A stretch of 64,000 bases of DNA from Rhizobium sp. Root483D2 (GCF_001426685.1 NZ_LMFB01000039.1:62001-126000); one strand, 5' to 3'. Counted from the stretch's first letter, positions 36,358-46,423 are shown. Program-made: numbers and translations. Notes: generated by a model from the letters alone, not told the origin.

Positions 36358-36978
36358 ATGACGAAAACAGTGACAGGTCTTTTCGACAACTACTCTGATG
36401 CGACCTCAGCAGTTGATCAGCTCAAGGCGGCAGGTATTTCCGACAGTGACATCAGCATCGTCTCTAACAATTCAGACGGACGCTACAACGACGACGACAA
36501 TGACAATGATGTCGCCGAGGATGCAGGAACAGGGGCAGGGATCGGCGCTGCCGTTGGCGGCGTAGGCGGTCTTCTGACTGGTCTTGGCATTATGGCCATC
36601 CCAGGCGTCGGCCCGGTCGTTGCCGCAGGTTGGCTTGCCGCCACGGCTGCTGGCGCTGTTGCCGGCGCGGTCGTCGGTGGTGCGGCGGGCGGCATCGTAG
36701 GAGCTCTGACGGAGTCCGGCGTCGACGAACGAGACGCCCATGTTTACGCTGAAGGTGTGCGTCGTGGCGGTACCCTCGTCACAGCTAAGGTCGATGATGC
36801 CCGTGCCACCGAGGCAGAAGCCATTCTCAAGCGTTCGAACTGGGTCGATCTTTCGGCGCGGCGTACTGCTTATGAAGGTCAGGGTTGGACCGCCTTCGAC
36901 GACAGCGCCAATCCTTACTCAAAGGCGGAAATCGATGAGGAGCGCGCGCGTTATGCGGGCCGCGCATCATCTGTTTAA
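36358..36978 (+). CDS. General stress protein 17M-like protein with a glycine-zipper core
   Basis: This is 206 residues. The N-terminal domain (VTGLFDNYSDATSAVDQL, then KAAGISDSDISIVSNN) matches the general stress protein 17M-like unit. An Asp/Asn-rich spacer follows, then a long Gly/Ala hydrophobic zipper (residues about 60-120) and a region with DERDAHVYAEGVRRGGTLV that occurs in the same family. AGGAG precedes the ATG. It is probably a membrane-associated stress protein co-transcribed with the PepSY gene. A G/C hairpin follows. Confidence 0.85.
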   Translation: MTKTVTGLFDNYSDATSAVDQLKAAGISDSDISIVSNNSDGRYNDDDNDNDVAEDAGTGAGIGAAVGGVGGLLTGLGIMAIPGVGPVVAAGWLAATAAGAVAGAVVGGAAGGIVGALTESGVDERDAHVYAEGVRRGGTLVTAKVDDARATEAEAILKRSNWVDLSARRTAYEGQGWTAFDDSANPYSKAEIDEERARYAGRASSV

Positions 36979-37004
36979 TCCAGATTGTTTAAGTTTAAGC
37001 GAAT

Positions 37005-37021
37005 GGGGCCTGATCGGCCCC
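37005..37021 (+). terminator. GC-rich hairpin after the stress-protein gene
   Basis: GGGGCC and GGCCCC pair around a TGATC loop 26 bases after the stop. No T-run follows, so the assignment is moderate. Confidence 0.45.
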
Positions 37022-37859
37022 GTTCGTGCGCACGGAGGTTTTCCTCCCATAAAGAACGCCACCAATGTAGCGCCTTTCAGCATTGTTCAAAGCACGCGGC
37101 TGGCACAATGAGGCCTGTTTAGGTGGCTGGCGAAGCTTCCTGCAATATTCGCTGATCTTTGATTGCAAACAAAATTCACCTCGTCATATGGCCAGTTTCG
37201 CCTATCTCCCGTCTTGGGGAATCGGTGACGGCGCTTGATCCGAAATGCATACTTTCTGCCGCGTTGGTTCGACGGCGGCAAGACTTATAAGCAGGCTTGC
37301 GTGAACTTCGGGACGATGTGGGGGTTGACGAGCTGGAAACTGGCGCCGGCAGAGGCGAAAAAATAAGAATTTTTCTGGCGGCGCTCTTGGATATGAAATT
37401 GTCGAAAACCAAATCGATTGACGCCAGCCGCTGAAGACGCTTAGTCACCGCACTCGGCGCTAGGGGTACATCTTTGGCTTCTTGCTCGAAGCACCCAGAA
37501 GCGGGCAGTCTGCCACCAGCCCCAAACCAGACATTCTAGAGAGGCATGTTTTCAGCTTGTCATTAATTTAGTTGGGGGGGTTACTTGGACATCGGTGAGC
37601 ATGGCATTTGATTGAGGTGGTGCAAATGCCATGACCATGGACGTGGGCACACCCACCACGGCTGCGATCCAGATCGCGGCAGCTTTTGCGGGACCGCGCT
37701 CGTCTTGCGCGTTTGTCATTCCACTCATAACCCATCGGTATCTCCGCCACCTACGTGAAATCACACTGTCACTAGAGAGAGTCGAGTTTGCCATAATTCC
37801 CAAAGGGATCTCGAACAGGCCACGTCGCAAATTTCGAAGCTGTCAGCTTCGGGTGAAAA
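37022..37859. other. Degenerate region, no gene called
   Basis: This is about 840 bases. A short minus-strand frame ending near 37555 contains one hydrophobic helix, but it has no clear start. A run of G lies near 37573. No recognisable family. Confidence 0.4.
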
Positions 37860-38310
37860 ACGATCGGTTCGGCATGATGTGCGCGTGAATGCTAATATAA
37901 TTGAATATGTAAGTATCTTTCTCACAGGTGATGTTATTAGGGGGAATGCCGGCGGCTTCGAAGCGCTCGATCACACTGGCTTCCACGCCCCAGGTCATCG
38001 GACTGACGAAGCCTTCCGGCGGCGGCGGTGAGTAGCCAGAGCTGATCCTGAGTATCTGCGCCACGAGGGTGGGATCGCCGGGGCTACATCGCCTGGCCTG
38101 GGTGCGAACATGGCGCCGAAGATCGAGACGACGTCAAATTCCCCATCTTCGAGGTTGACCAGATCGCTCGCGTCGCCCTCTTCGAAGCGAATGCTGGAAT
38201 GCTGTAGGACCTTGGCACGGTCATTGCCGGCGGCGACAAGCTTGACCATGTTCTGGACATACGCTGGTCGAAGACCTTGTCTCGGCGAGCAATGAGGGTC
38301 CATCATGCGC
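37860..38310 (-). pseudogene. Fragment of a class I SAM-dependent methyltransferase
   Basis: Two frames give consecutive parts of one protein: IRFEEGDASDLVNLEDGEFD with VVSIFGAMFAPRPGDVA, then, after a frameshift near 38080, LVAQILRISSGYSPPPPEGF with SPMTWGVEASVIERF. These match methyltransferases of the UbiE-like superfamily after the SAM-binding motif I. The N-terminal motif I region and the C-terminus are missing, so it is a relic. Confidence 0.75.
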
Positions 38311-38764
38311 GACGGCGTGAGCGTACCGCGCCGGTGCAGACGACGAAGCAAGTGTCACCTTCGTCCTGGATTGCAGCACCGGGGAACTATTGTTCCTTGT
38401 TGAGGAGCGCGCCGTGCGGCTAGCGAGGCTGAGGGCAAGCTACTGTCGCCAGCGCAGCCCTTTGCCGATGTGCTTGAGGCGACCATCAATCACACGACGC
38501 TGCCGAGCTTTGGACGCTGCCCGACGCACTGCCCTTTGGCTCTATACCCCGCCGTCTGTTCAAGGTAGGTTCCTGTGCTGCGCGACCGCAGAGGCAACAT
38601 TTGGGGCGGTGCGGCAGTCGATCCGCGCACTGACATGCTGTAGTGATCTGGGGCGTTGGGGGTAAATTCGAAAGCCGCAGGTAGACGATGATATGGCTGC
38701 AGACAGCCTCCCCGCACAGGAGTAAAGAAATGAGTGTCGCAACACCCGCTTTTCCGGCTTCGAC
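38311..38764. other. Region upstream of the oxidase cluster
   Basis: There is no full gene. AGGAG at 38719-38723 precedes an ATG at 38730 that opens a 12-codon frame (MSVATPAFPAST), whose stop overlaps the GTG start of the CtaG gene by one codon. It may be a coupling leader or the scar of a frameshift. Confidence 0.4.
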
Positions 38765-39463
38765 GTGAGCAATTGGCAGGGCAGCTATTGTGGCCCTGCG
38801 CCGGTACCCGCGGATCTATTATCACGCTGGAATATCGAGCCTTGGGCACTTGCAATCTTGGTCACGTTGACACTTTGGGCAGGGCGGAACCGCCCCGGTG
38901 CTGCGGCCATAGTCGTGTTGGCATTTGCGTTCCTATCACCGCTTTGCGCTCTGTCCTCGGCGCTGTTTTCAGCGCGGGTGGTACATCATGTTCTTCTGGT
39001 GGCGGTGGCAGCCCCGCTTTTTGCACTCTCGCGCCCCGCGCGGGCGACAACGGGGGTGGGTCTGCCATTTCTTCAAGCCACGGTCGCGCTATGGCTGTGG
39101 CATGCGCCTATGGCTTATGACGCGGCTCTGGGGCATATGGCGGTTTTCTGGGCCATGCAGGCGACCCTGTTTGGGTCTGCATATCTCTTCTGGCGTGCAG
39201 TGTTTTCGCAACCCGGAGGGTCGGGCGTGGGGTGGGTGTTTCTGGCCTATCTTGCGATGGGACTGTTGGGCGCGATCCTGACCCTTGCGCCGAATGCGGT
39301 CTATGCAACCCACGCAACGGCACCGCTGCTTTGGGGGCTGTCGCCGCTGTCTGACCAGCAGCTTGGCGGGCTCCTGATGTGGATGCCCGCGGGCCTGCCT
39401 TTTGCTGTGTGGGGGTGGATGCTGGCACAACGGGCGTGGCGCGAGATGGGAGAACTCCAGTGA
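38765..39463 (+). CDS. ctaG: CtaG-like cytochrome oxidase assembly protein (caa3_CtaG family)
   Basis: This is a 232-residue membrane protein with six to seven hydrophobic segments. It contains YCGPAPVPADLLSRWN near the N-terminus, a conserved His pair (RVVHHVLLVAVAAPL), LWLWHAPMAYD and HATAPLLWGLSPLSDQQLGG near the end. These are signatures of the caa3-type CtaG family linked to insertion of copper in heme-copper oxidases. The GTG start lies inside the stop of a 12-codon upstream frame that has a good ribosome-binding site. It leads the oxidase gene cluster, and its stop overlaps the next gene. Confidence 0.88.
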   Translation: MSNWQGSYCGPAPVPADLLSRWNIEPWALAILVTLTLWAGRNRPGAAAIVVLAFAFLSPLCALSSALFSARVVHHVLLVAVAAPLFALSRPARATTGVGLPFLQATVALWLWHAPMAYDAALGHMAVFWAMQATLFGSAYLFWRAVFSQPGGSGVGWVFLAYLAMGLLGAILTLAPNAVYATHATAPLLWGLSPLSDQQLGGLLMWMPAGLPFAVWGWMLAQRAWREMGELQ

Positions 39464-39969
39464 TCTGGTTTGAAGGACTGGTTCCACATCTCAAGGCGCT
39501 ACACCTGAGTTTCGTCGCGGTCTGGATTGCCGGGCTGATCGCCTTGCCCCGCATGTTAGCCCGCCACGACCGCACGATCGTGCAGGCCGAATTCGCGCAA
39601 ATCCGCCGCGCCACCCATTTCGGATATGTCTGGATCATCACGCCAGTGGCGGTTTTGGCAATTGTCACAGGATCAACCCTGATCTTCATTCGTGAGGTTT
39701 TCACCGTGTGGATTTTTGGAAAACTCATCCTTGTCACAGGGCTTGTTGGAATGCACGCATGGGTGGGGCATACGATCGTTGCCGTGGCCGAAACGGAAGG
39801 CGAGCACGAACCTCCCGAGCCTCTGGTTCCAACCATTTTTATTTTCGGTCTGGTGGTCGGCGTTCTGTTTCTTGTTCTGGCCAAGCCCGAACTGGGCGAA
39901 ATGCCGATGCCGTCGTGGCTTTTGCAACCTTTCGGTCGTCAGTTGCCCTTTGATACCCCCAAACCATAG
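39460..39969 (+). CDS. CopD/HemJ-like small membrane protein
   Basis: This is a 169-residue protein with four predicted helices. The N-terminus (LVPHLKALHLSFVAVWIAGL) has the conserved His and Trp pattern of the CopD/HemJ-type superfamily, and ATHFGYVWIITPVA and GMHAWVGHTIV add two more His residues that could bind heme. The GTG start overlaps the ctaG stop (GTGA). Its location within an oxidase cluster suggests a role in heme or copper handling for the enzyme. The exact family is not certain. Confidence 0.7.
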   Translation: MIWFEGLVPHLKALHLSFVAVWIAGLIALPRMLARHDRTIVQAEFAQIRRATHFGYVWIITPVAVLAIVTGSTLIFIREVFTVWIFGKLILVTGLVGMHAWVGHTIVAVAETEGEHEPPEPLVPTIFIFGLVVGVLFLVLAKPELGEMPMPSWLLQPFGRQLPFDTPKP

Positions 39970-40460
39970 TCGAAAACGAGCTTACCGCCATGCCACCCCG
40001 TTGCCGCCACGACAATGACCGCAAAGCCGGACATGAGGATACCCCAAGGCAGAATGGCGGACTCGTATCCGTTCAGCCGCCACCCCCAGTTCAGCCCCAG
40101 CACGGACAGCAGCATGACGGCGATGACGAAATGCGTCCAGGCTGCAGCTCGAATTCGGATGCCGGGGACCATCAGCAATTCCATCGTGCCGCTGGCCCCT
40201 GCCAGCAGGCCGAAAAGAAAGGCGGTGCCTGTAGCCCAAAGCGCCGCCCAAGCCCAACGTTCCTGCCCCGACCACCAGTAAAGCACGTCGGCCCCAAAGG
40301 CACAAAACGTCAGCGCCACCGGGAAGGCCACGGTCATGGCATGCAACGGATGACCCCAGATCGCGACGCGGCTTTCGGTTTGCTGAAATGCGGGATCGCT
40401 GGTGATCGGGTCTTCCAACGGGGCAATATCCTCTGCCACTTGCTTCATCTTTTGTGTCAC
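39939..40460 (-). CDS. DUF2231-family membrane protein
   Basis: This is 173 residues. After an acidic N-terminus comes the DUF2231 pattern: IWGHPLHAMTVAFPVALTFC, DVLYWWSGQERWAWAALWATG, a third helix (HFVIAVMLLSVLG) and a fourth ending in VAATGWHGGKLVFDYGLGV. The GTG at 40460 is used because AAGGAG lies 7 bases upstream. The frame stays open further left without a better start. The gene is opposite to its neighbours and overlaps the 3' end of the preceding gene by 31 bases. DUF2231 proteins often sit in respiratory clusters. Confidence 0.85.
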   Translation of the reverse strand: MTQKMKQVAEDIAPLEDPITSDPAFQQTESRVAIWGHPLHAMTVAFPVALTFCAFGADVLYWWSGQERWAWAALWATGTAFLFGLLAGASGTMELLMVPGIRIRAAAWTHFVIAVMLLSVLGLNWGWRLNGYESAILPWGILMSGFAVIVVAATGWHGGKLVFDYGLGVSKGN

Positions 40461-40493
40461 CAGAGACTCCTTCGCGGTGCTGCATTTGTGACA

Positions 40494-41153
40494 ATGCTTC
40501 AGATCGCAACTGGTTGCCAAGCACGGCTTTCGATGCTGCATCCTGCGGGACCGGCAGCACATACTATTGCAGATTTGTGGTGGGTCATGCTGGCTTGCGG
40601 GTTGGCAATCTTTCTTTTGGTTATGGCGTTGTTGATTGCCGCCTCTTATCGCCCTGCCAATCCGTCAGTTGACGGCAAGGACGAGAGCGGAACCCGTGTC
40701 TGGATTTGGGGTTTTGGGCTTGGCTTTCCGCTGGTAACGCTGGCTGCGCTGACAGGATATGGTCTTTCCATCGGTGAGCGATTGCTACCACGCGAGGCGC
40801 TCGATCTAGTGACCGTTCAGGCCGAGGCGCGGCAATGGGCGTGGACGTTTCGCTATGGCGAGGACCAAGTAATTGCAACCGAAGGCGTGCTGCACATTCC
40901 TGCGGGCCGCCCCGTGAATGTCGAGATCACCAGCACTGATGTGATCCATTCGTTCTGGGTGCCACGTCTGGCGGGCAAGCTTGATGCGATACCTGGCCAT
41001 GTGAACGTCCTGCGTATCGAGGCCGCACGCCCGGGCACATATGACGGTCAAAGTGCCGAGTTCAGCGGACGCGGATACCGGGAGCATGTGTTTAAGGTTG
41101 AGGCGCATGATGCGGCGTCCTGGGCCACATTCCTGGTAGGAGGCACACAATGA
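40494..41153 (+). CDS. Heme-copper oxidase subunit II without a CuA centre
   Basis: This is 219 residues from the ATG at 40494. A possible lipobox (ATGC, Cys8) and two membrane helices (residues about 27-52 and 69-93) are followed by a cupredoxin domain. Of the six CuA ligands only His152 (DVIHSFW) and Glu189 remain. The two Cys are Ser187 and Ser191 (GQSAEFSG), His is Tyr195 and Met is His198. This is the pattern of quinol-oxidase subunits such as CyoA. The enzyme is therefore more likely a quinol oxidase than a cytochrome c oxidase, or it uses another electron path. It overlaps the subunit I gene by 4 bases. Confidence 0.88.
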   Translation: MLQIATGCQARLSMLHPAGPAAHTIADLWWVMLACGLAIFLLVMALLIAASYRPANPSVDGKDESGTRVWIWGFGLGFPLVTLAALTGYGLSIGERLLPREALDLVTVQAEARQWAWTFRYGEDQVIATEGVLHIPAGRPVNVEITSTDVIHSFWVPRLAGKLDAIPGHVNVLRIEAARPGTYDGQSAEFSGRGYREHVFKVEAHDAASWATFLVGGTQ

Positions 41154-43650
41154 CCGATGACCGTCCTTCATCCGTCTCACAGCCGCGTGGGAAGGCGCTA
41201 CGCCTACACAGGGGCCTTGCGCGCATATGGGGGTCCGATCAGCGTTTTCGTGGCTGGTTTACCACCAGCAACAACAATGACATCGGCACCTTGTTCCTGA
41301 TTGTCGCCACTTCGTTCTTTGTCATCGGCGGCATCCTTGCCATGTTGATCCGCACACAGCTTGCGACACCGGACTCGGCCTTCATGGAGCCGCAGGTCTA
41401 CAGCCAGATCTTTACGATGCATGGCACTGTGATGATGTTCCTGTTCGCGATCCCGTTCTTCGAGGCGATGTCGATGCTACTGCTGCCGGGCATGCTGGGC
41501 ACCCGCGATTTGGCGTTCCCGCGCCTTGGGGCCTACGGACTTTGGGTTTATATCTTCGGCGGCAGTGCGGTCATTATCGCCATGCTGATGGGCCTTGCCC
41601 CCGATGGTGGCTGGTTCATGTATCCGCCGCTGTCCTCGGCGGCATTTTCGCCGGGGATTGGGGCCGATGTCTGGTTGCTGGGTATTACATCGATCGAGGT
41701 TTCGGCTATCGCGACGGCGATTGAGGTGATCGTGACTGTGCTGCGCTACCGCGCAGCGGGGATGAGTCTGTCGCGAATGCCGATCTTTGCGTGGTATATT
41801 CTGGTCGTGTCGGTGATGATTCTGACGGCGTTTCCGCCGATGATCCTTGGCTCGCTACTGCTGGAGGTGGAACGCGCGCTGAACTGGCCGTTCTTTAAGG
41901 TGGAAAACGGCGGCGACCCCCTGCTGTGGCAGCACCTGTTCTGGCTGTTCGGTCACCCTGAGGTTTACATCATCTTTCTGCCCGCTGCGGGCATGATAGC
42001 CACCATCTTGCCGGTGATGGCGCGCACCAACTTGCTGGGCTACGGCTGGGTTGTGGCGGCGGCTGTGTCGCTGGCCGTGCTTAGCTTTGGCCTCTGGGTC
42101 CACCACATGTTCACGACCGGTATTCCGCATATGGGGCTCGCGTTCTTTTCAGCGGCGTCCACGCTCGTCGCGGTGCCAACTTCGGTCATGATTTTTTCGT
42201 GGATTGGAACTTTGTGGAAAGGCCGCGCCCGGATGGAATTGCCGATGCTGTGGATCATGGGATTCTTTGCAACCTTCGTGATAGGCGGGCTGACAGGGGT
42301 GATGCTGGCTGTGGTGCCGTTCAACTGGCAGGTCCACGACACACATTTCGTGGTGGCGCATCTGCATTATGTGCTGATCGGCGGCTATGTCTTTCCGATG
42401 GTCGCGGCGATCTATTACTTCATGCCTCTGCTCACCGGGCGGACGCGGTTTTTCAAACTCGGAGAGGCGGCGTTCTGGTTGGTGGTGCCGTCGTTCCACA
42501 TCACGTTTTTTTCGATTCACATGGCGGGTTGCTGGGTCAGCGAAGGCGGACCTGGACCTATGACGCGGATCAGGGATGGACGGCACTGAACCTCGTCGCC
42601 TCCATCGCATCCTTCGTGATGGCCATCGGTTTTGCGCTGATCATCCTTGATGTGGCGGTGAATGCGTTTGTCGCCGTGCGGGGGCGGCGCAACCCGTGGG
42701 GGGCGGGAACGCTGGAATGGGCGGCGGCAATCCCGTCGCCTGCGTACGGCTTTGCGTCAATCCCCATCGTGGAAGGCCGCTACCCGCTGCACGACGAACC
42801 GGACCTTGCACTGCACATTGCGCGGGGCGAGGGCTATCTGGGCGATTCATCCCGGAACCGGCGCGAGACGCTGATCGTTTCAACTGCGCGCGGTGAGCCA
42901 TCGCAAGTGGTGGTGCTGCCAGGCAATTCGGTGCTGCCTTTCCTTCTGGCCGTGGTCACCAGCACATCCTTTCTGGCCCCCCTGTTCGACGCCTATATCG
43001 TCGCGGGTCTTGCGCTTGTGGGCGTGGTTGCGCTTGCGCTTGTCTGGGCATGGGGCCTGGGCGCGCGTGCGGACGAAGGGCCCGTTGACGCGGGACATGG
43101 AGCGAAGCTGCCGCTGGCATCCGAAAGTCCCGACCCGCCGGGGTGGTGGGGATCGGTGTTCCTGTTGCTTGCGGACGGCGTGCATTTCGGATCACTGCTG
43201 TTTGGCTACGCGTTCCTGTGGACCGTTGCTCCGAACTGGCCTCCACACTCCTATCTTCAGCCACAGCTATGGGCCGTCATCCTTGCGCTGACGGGTGCGT
43301 TGGCGCTGACCGCGGGACCGCGCCTTGCGGTGCGTGCGATTGCGAGGGGCGGCGCTGTGTGGCCCACGATCACCCTTGGAATTGTCGGTGCCTTGGCACT
43401 GGCCATCGGTGCGGCGAGCGTGATACTGGATCGGCCCGACCCTGCCAGCCATGCCTATGATGCCACGCTGTGGTTACTAGCGGGCCATGTGGGGCTGCAC
43501 ACATTCCTGTCCTCAATCATGCTGTTCTATCTGGCTGCGAGGGGGGCTGCGGGGTATGCCTCGCCCGCTCGCATTGGCGAGGCACGGATCGTGAGGCTCT
43601 GGGCGGATTTTACCGTCGCCACCGGGCTCGTAGCGCTGGCGGCGGCGTAG
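41150..43650 (+). CDS. Heme-copper oxidase subunit I fused to subunit III, frameshifted in this sequence
   Basis: The subunit I part (codons 1 to about 480 plus the following segment) has heme a ligands His91 and His406, CuB ligands His269, His318 and His319, the heme a3 ligand His404, Glu271 and the cross-linked Tyr273 (GHPEVY). The K-channel Lys is Met347 (VPTSVMIFSW) and the D-channel Asn pair is Gly-Ala. At 42523-42530 (GGCGGGTT) one base is missing relative to the family. The first frame stops at 42587, while the homology continues as GLLGQRRRTWTYDADQGW in the next frame. That frame runs through a subunit III domain (PGWWGSVFLLLADGVHFGSL) to 43650. The indel could be real decay or an assembly error in a G run. 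Confidence 0.85.
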
Positions 43651-43667
43651 TTACCAGGAGCATTTGC

Positions 43668-43970
43668 ATGATCGAAATCCTGCGCCTTTCGCTGCCGATT
43701 ACAGTTTGGCTTACCGGCTTTAGCGCAGTCTACGCGCTGCAGGGGCTGTCTTGTTCGCGCCATTGGCCCGCGGACCTCGAGGCGCGCCCCGTTCTGCTTG
43801 CCGCCTGGGCTATTGCGATTGTCCTTCAGCTTATAGCGCTGATTGCAGTCCTCTACGCTCCATCCCCTGCCCGTTTTGTGCAGACGGCGGCCACAGCACT
43901 TGCTGCGACCGCCGTTATCGCGGCGGTGTGGACCATGATGCCGGTACTTGCCGCCTCGACCTGCCTTTGA
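43668..43970 (+). CDS. Small membrane protein, probable oxidase subunit IV-like
   Basis: This is 100 residues with CAGGAG 6 bases before the ATG. Three hydrophobic helices are separated by short loops (ITVWLTGFSAVYALQGLSC, then LLAAWAIAIVLQLIALIAVLY and ATAVIAAVWTMMPVLAAS). It follows the subunit I-III gene by 17 bases and ends the cluster. The subunit IV assignment rests on position, size and helices, and the sequence itself is not diagnostic. Confidence 0.55.
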   Translation: MIEILRLSLPITVWLTGFSAVYALQGLSCSRHWPADLEARPVLLAAWAIAIVLQLIALIAVLYAPSPARFVQTAATALAATAVIAAVWTMMPVLAASTCL

Positions 43971-44731
43971 TCGCTAGCTTTGGCAAATTCGGATGGTGCG
44001 CGATCGCTTAATGTAGGCGCGGCTCAAAAAGATCGGGAAATAGCTGCGCTTCCGACGCTACGGAATGCGCAAGTCGACGGTACCCCCGAGGATGACGAGA
44101 GGCTCGTCACGCTCTTGACCCTCAGGACACAAAACCGGAGCTCCCAATCCTGATCAACCATGACGGTTGACACCTCGCCCGGCTTGGGCCAGCGGGTCGG
44201 ACAAGGTCGTGAACTGCGGGCGCTGATCGACCTCGGGGAAGCCGCCGCATTGGAGCAAACGTAATTCAGATAAAATACACGAGAGCCTAGTGGTGAGCGC
44301 GCCCGGAGGGCCTTCGATCACGCGTGAAGATTTGGCATGCTTCAAAACATTAAACACTGCCAAGCTGTGGTTATTGAAACCAGATTAGGCCTGTGTGTTC
44401 GGATGAAAAACGAGCATTGAAGGTCGGCGGTAGTAATAATACGAAATACAAATATTTTAGCAGATCTCTGGAACGGGGCGATTGTTCGAATCCATTCAGG
44501 CCGTGGACTACGTGGTCCAATTACTCGTGGAGGAAGCACATCTGTCGGATGGCAACGGATCGAATTCCTCACAGTAGTGATGGACGCGGCGAACCCGCGA
44601 CTCTCTGCCATGGAAGAAGAGGTAGAGATCGAGGAGAGCAAACCAGCAATCCTTACCGACGGCAATTCGAGACCGTAAGCGATTTGCCAGAGCCGACGAT
44701 TTGTAACTGCGTCGAACAAATAGGTTCAAAA
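43971..44731. other. Intergenic region, no gene seen
   Basis: This is 761 bases of lower GC than the oxidase cluster, with no supported gene. The reading frame of the next gene stays open far upstream but has no coding character there. Confidence 0.5.
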
Positions 44732-46423
44732 ATGACCAACATCGCTATCATCGGCTCCGGGCCGACCGGAATTTATACTTTAAAGGGGCTGATGGAAAGC
44801 GATACACCGCTGTCTGTAACCGTCTACGAATCCAATGCCGATCCGGGGAAGGGAACTCCATATCACCCACGCGCCAACGATCGGGCAATGCTCGCAAACA
44901 TCGCAAGTATCGAGTTACCACCCGTGTGCGAGAGCCTGGCGAACTGGCTCCGGGTCAAGAGCCCGGCCGAACTCGCGATGCTAGGCGTTCCAGTCGAGAC
45001 CATCGGCGAACGGGAGTTTTATCCGCGGGTCGTTCTTGGGGAGTATTTTGAGGCGCAATTCAACGGCCTTTTGGCGAAGGCGGTGTCGCGCGGGCATGTC
45101 GTTCACGTCAAGGCAAGTCACAGGGTCGTGGATATTCAGCTCAGAGAACGCGACATTGATGTCGAGGTCGAGAGCGCTGACGGCACAACCGAGCGCAACG
45201 CGTTCGACCATGTCGTGGTGGCGACGGGTCATGACTGGCCGGAGAAAAGCGAGACGAAACCGGGATTCTTTGTTTCTCCGTGGCCAGCCAAAAATCTCGA
45301 CACGATCGGAGATGTCTCGGTCGGCGTACTTGGAACGTCTTTGAGCGGTATAGACGCTGTCGTGTCGGTTGCCACGTCCCACGGGTCGTTCCTGCTCGAT
45401 AACTCGGGAACGATGCAGTTTCACTCTGGTTCCGGCCCCGGCTTCCACCTGACGATGATGTCGAGGAAAGGCCTTCTCCCTGAAGCTGACTTCTACTGCC
45501 CCATCCCCTACGAACCGCTCGCGATATTTACGGAGGCGGCCGTGGACCGCCTGGTGGAAACGGTTCCCTACAGGCTACTCGACGAGATGTTCGAACTCTT
45601 CCGTGCCCAGCTGTTCGCCAGCGACCCGGCCTATGCCGAGCGCATCGGGCTCGGCATGCTGACAGTCGAGACCGTGGCCGACGCATACTTCGCGGAACGG
45701 GAGACTTACGACCCGTTTACCTGGGCCGCACTTAACCTTGGAGAAGCCAAGGCCAATAAGGCAACGCGCAACACTGTTGCCTGGCGATACGCGATACTGT
45801 GCATGCACGAGACCGTGCTAAGGGCCGTCCCGCATTTCAACGACGTCGATCTGAAACGCTTTCACAAGCATTTCAAGACGCTATTCGTCGACGACTATGC
45901 GACCGTGCCGCACCAGTCGATCGAAAGGCTTCTGGCGCTCCATCGGGCTGGGCGGCTGTCGGTTCTCAAACTTGGACCGGACTACAAGGTCGACCACGAC
46001 ACCGTCGAACGGGGAGCCGTGATTGAGATCGGAGATAAGCGGCACGCTTTCACGGCATTCATCGACGCGACGGGTCAGCACGCCGTTTCCGCATGGGATG
46101 TCCCATTTCCAAGTCTGATAGAGCAGGGTGTCGTGCGCGAAGCGCGGACGGTGAAAGCATCCACCGCACTCGCCGCCAACGACGACACGGCCACTGTCGC
46201 GACGGGCGGCATCGATCTCGACAGCCAGTTCCGGCCAAAGTTCGAAAAGCCGCTCAGTCACAATCTCTACTGTGTGTCGATACCGTTCCTTCTTCACAAA
46301 CTGCCGTTTGTCCAGGGAATTACGAGCGCCGAGGAACTCGGGAGCCTTGTGGCGAAGGCCATCTTGGAGGATGCCGCGAGCACCGAGTTCGGTCTCGACG
46401 TTGTGCGGAAGGTGGTCGCCTGA
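44732..46423 (+). CDS. FAD/NAD(P)-binding protein (NAD_binding_9 type)
   Basis: This is 563 residues. A dinucleotide-binding motif opens the protein (IAIIGSGPTGIYTLKGL). It is followed by GKGTPYHP, REFYPRVVLGEYF, VVVATGHDWP and VGVLGTSLSGIDAVV, the usual blocks of the FAD-NAD(P)-binding superfamily that includes HcaD-like and siderophore-related oxidoreductases. A late FIDATGQ block is also present. The ATG at 44732 is taken because the motif begins right after it. No electron-transfer partner or operon neighbour is visible, so the substrate cannot be suggested. The protein is soluble and cytosolic. Confidence 0.85.
   Translation: MTNIAIIGSGPTGIYTLKGLMESDTPLSVTVYESNADPGKGTPYHPRANDRAMLANIASIELPPVCESLANWLRVKSPAELAMLGVPVETIGEREFYPRVVLGEYFEAQFNGLLAKAVSRGHVVHVKASHRVVDIQLRERDIDVEVESADGTTERNAFDHVVVATGHDWPEKSETKPGFFVSPWPAKNLDTIGDVSVGVLGTSLSGIDAVVSVATSHGSFLLDNSGTMQFHSGSGPGFHLTMMSRKGLLPEADFYCPIPYEPLAIFTEAAVDRLVETVPYRLLDEMFELFRAQLFASDPAYAERIGLGMLTVETVADAYFAERETYDPFTWAALNLGEAKANKATRNTVAWRYAILCMHETVLRAVPHFNDVDLKRFHKHFKTLFVDDYATVPHQSIERLLALHRAGRLSVLKLGPDYKVDHDTVERGAVIEIGDKRHAFTAFIDATGQHAVSAWDVPFPSLIEQGVVREARTVKASTALAANDDTATVATGGIDLDSQFRPKFEKPLSHNLYCVSIPFLLHKLPFVQGITSAEELGSLVAKAILEDAASTEFGLDVVRKVVA

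Noticed and set aside
37005..37021. Full rho-independent terminator
   Set aside because: The stem is good, but there is no T-run, so it is reported only as a hairpin of moderate confidence.
39990..40493. N-terminal extension of the oxidase subunit II frame
   Set aside because: The frame is open but antisense to DUF2231. The subunit II domain starts after 40494.
44484..44493. tRNA T-loop-like GTTCGAATCC
   Set aside because: No acceptor or anticodon stem could be built around it.
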